Both the position numbers and the translations under genes were made by a program. A DNA stretch of 32,860 bases from NCBI GenBank assembly GCA_023266215.1, contig JAHFRQ010000020.1:1-32860 (forward strand). The letters run 5' to 3'. The notes beneath the pieces are model-generated. The model did not search any database and had not been told where the DNA came from. It saw nothing but the letters and a program-made list of their open reading frames with translations. Source of the DNA: Gammaproteobacteria bacterium (GTDB lineage: Bacteria; Pseudomonadota; Gammaproteobacteria; Coxiellales; Coxiellaceae). Below, piece by piece: positions 31,992-32,860 of the stretch. Every line of letters begins with the position of its first letter. Positions within the stretch are counted from its first letter, which is position 1.

Positions 31992-32651
31992 ATGCCGGAT
32001 GAAAATAATATATATGTTGTTGATAAAAACCCCATGATAACGAGCCTTGCGGAGTTTTATAAAAATAACGAAGGCGGCGCAAGAAGAATAAAAGAAATAA
32101 CAGCATGCGCCGATGTGCCAGCTGTATTGGCATTGTTGGAAAACAATGTTGAAATACGCGGCCGGGGTGCTTCTTCAAAAACTTATTTGAACTATCACAA
32201 GGAACAGATCCCTGTTTTATTATCTAAAGACAGGATGGAACCTGGAGATGAAAGTACCGTTGTAAAATTTCTACAGGTTCTGTATCGAGAAAATCGCGGT
32301 TCTAAAAAAAGAGCAGATGAGATTTTTTATAAATCACCCACAGAAAAAACATATTATTCCATCGATGAAATTATTCAGAATTTATTTTCACGCGCGATTC
32401 GTGATCCTAAAGGGGCATCTAGCACAACGCTACAATCTCTGCGCGCCATAACCATAAATAGTGGCTTTCTTGATGGCAAAGCACAGAAATTGCATGAAAA
32501 GCTTCCTGCAGGATCTGCAAGTGATCCTGCCCCCGGGTTTTTTAGGCCGAAAGCACTGACGCGTGAAACTCTGCAAGCTTATTGCGAACTAAAATCAATT
32601 CAACTTGATGTGAAGCCTGTTGTTGAGAGGTCGGAGGCACTGGTTATGTAG
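31992..32651 (+). CDS. Orphan soluble protein of unknown function
   Basis: I do not recognise this 219-residue protein. It is hydrophilic, has no signal peptide or membrane segment, and looks mostly helical (MITSLAEFYKNNEGGARRIK, VPAVLALLENNVEIRGRG, STVVKFLQVLYRENRGSKKR). A low-complexity Pro/Ser/Gly stretch (PAGSASDPAPGFF) precedes the final helix. GGAG lies eight bases before ATG 31992. It lies 29 bp after the MFS gene and before a transposase remnant. In this kind of genome such orphans are often secreted effectors, but no secretion signal is evident. Confidence 0.6.
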   Translation: MPDENNIYVVDKNPMITSLAEFYKNNEGGARRIKEITACADVPAVLALLENNVEIRGRGASSKTYLNYHKEQIPVLLSKDRMEPGDESTVVKFLQVLYRENRGSKKRADEIFYKSPTEKTYYSIDEIIQNLFSRAIRDPKGASSTTLQSLRAITINSGFLDGKAQKLHEKLPAGSASDPAPGFFRPKALTRETLQAYCELKSIQLDVKPVVERSEALVM

Positions 32652-32699
32652 TTTAAATAATAGGTGTAGTTATTCAGCTCCACACAGAAATTAACCAAA

Positions 32700-32723
32700 A
32701 CCCTCACCCTGACCCTCTCCCTT
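32700..32723 (-). repeat. Dispersed repeat, copy 3: inverted half copy
   Basis: Read on the minus strand, GGGAGAGGGTCAGGGTGAGG followed by GT matches the right half of copies 1 and 2, with one change. The other hairpin arm (CCCTCTCCC) is absent; the sequence instead runs into the transposase stop region. 32652-32699 shows nothing else recognisable. Confidence 0.75.
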
Positions 32724-32727
32724 AGGT

Positions 32728-32860
32728 CTACTCTGCACGCAGATCTCTGTGCATTTTCCATCCATCATAAATTCCATAAAACATTTCAAGTCCTCGCCCG
32801 ATTGTAATTGGACCAGCGAAGCCTTCGCTTTTTACGTATCCTTTCCAACCTCCTAATCTA
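32728..32860 (-). mobile_element. IS4-family transposase, C-terminal end (truncated by window)
   Basis: From the right edge the minus strand encodes 43 residues ending at TAG 32730-32728. The sequence contains LGGWKGYVKSEGFAGP, then RGLEMFYGIYDGWKM. This pattern, LGG..G....G.PG....WRG....... GW, is the C-terminal end of IS4/Tn5-type transposases, though here Gly replaces the usual Trp before RG. The rest of the gene is outside the window, so completeness is unknown. No terminal inverted repeat was identified with confidence. Confidence 0.75.

Overview
The window looks like chromosome from an AT-rich, host-associated gammaproteobacterium, most likely a member of the Legionellales near Coxiella or Legionella. 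The housekeeping genes (recO, yciB-yciI-bolA, scpAB-rluB, ftsK, lolA, serS, a gacA/letA-type regulator beside uvrC, rnr) are gammaproteobacterial. Between them lie genes typical of intracellular or amoeba-associated bacteria: a eukaryote-like sterol reductase, a HEAT-like repeat protein that could be an effector, a Pht-like MFS transporter and orphan AAA ATPases. The placement is inferred from gene content; no phylogeny could be run.

Layout. 1-1854 (-): the start of a long HEAT-like repeat protein, truncated by the window edge and built on a 117-bp DNA repeat. 2032-3351 (+): a RHH/RelE-ParE toxin-antitoxin pair directly in front of recO. 3353-7057 (-): an HTH protein, a two-barrel outer-membrane protein with a PagL-like half, a CsiV-like protein, then bolA-yciI-yciB. 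7166-9431 (+): scpA-scpB-rluB. 9477-11405 (+): an accessory block holding a DUF4143-type ATPase and a HigBA-like pair, each with its own promoter. 11430-16774 (+): pncC/cinA, ftsK, lolA, crcB, serS. 16787-17978 (+): a second orphan ATPase. 17975-20929 (-): sterol reductase, L,D-transpeptidase-like lipoprotein, BI-1/YccA protein. 21018-25596 (+): tRNA-Ser(UGA), gacA/letA-like regulator, a shortened uvrC, a methyltransferase-TPR protein and a ZIP transporter. 25597-27077 (-): fumC and tRNA-Arg(CCU). 27134-32651 (+): a YgjP-like hydrolase, rnr, a small secreted protein, a possible leader peptide and MFS transporter, and an orphan protein. 32700-32860 (-): half of a dispersed repeat beside the 3' end of an IS4-type transposase.

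How the genes relate. Cell-envelope and division functions are heavily represented (CsiV-like, YciB, FtsK, LolA, L,D-transpeptidase-like, two-barrel OMP). DNA maintenance is covered by RecO, ScpAB, FtsK and UvrC. Accessory modules sit in gaps between housekeeping operons, and several keep private promoters with palindromes or repeats over or beside the -10 element.

Observations most worth following: (1) a 36-codon Val/Leu-rich small ORF and a hairpin between a consensus -35 promoter and the MFS gene; (2) the sterol reductase; (3) a UvrC missing about 110 internal residues while keeping its catalytic residues; (4) a PagL-like domain fused behind another beta-barrel, with Gln where the catalytic Glu is expected; (5) a dispersed hairpin repeat whose end appears to supply the ribosome-binding site of the next gene; (6) the recently duplicated HEAT-repeat array.
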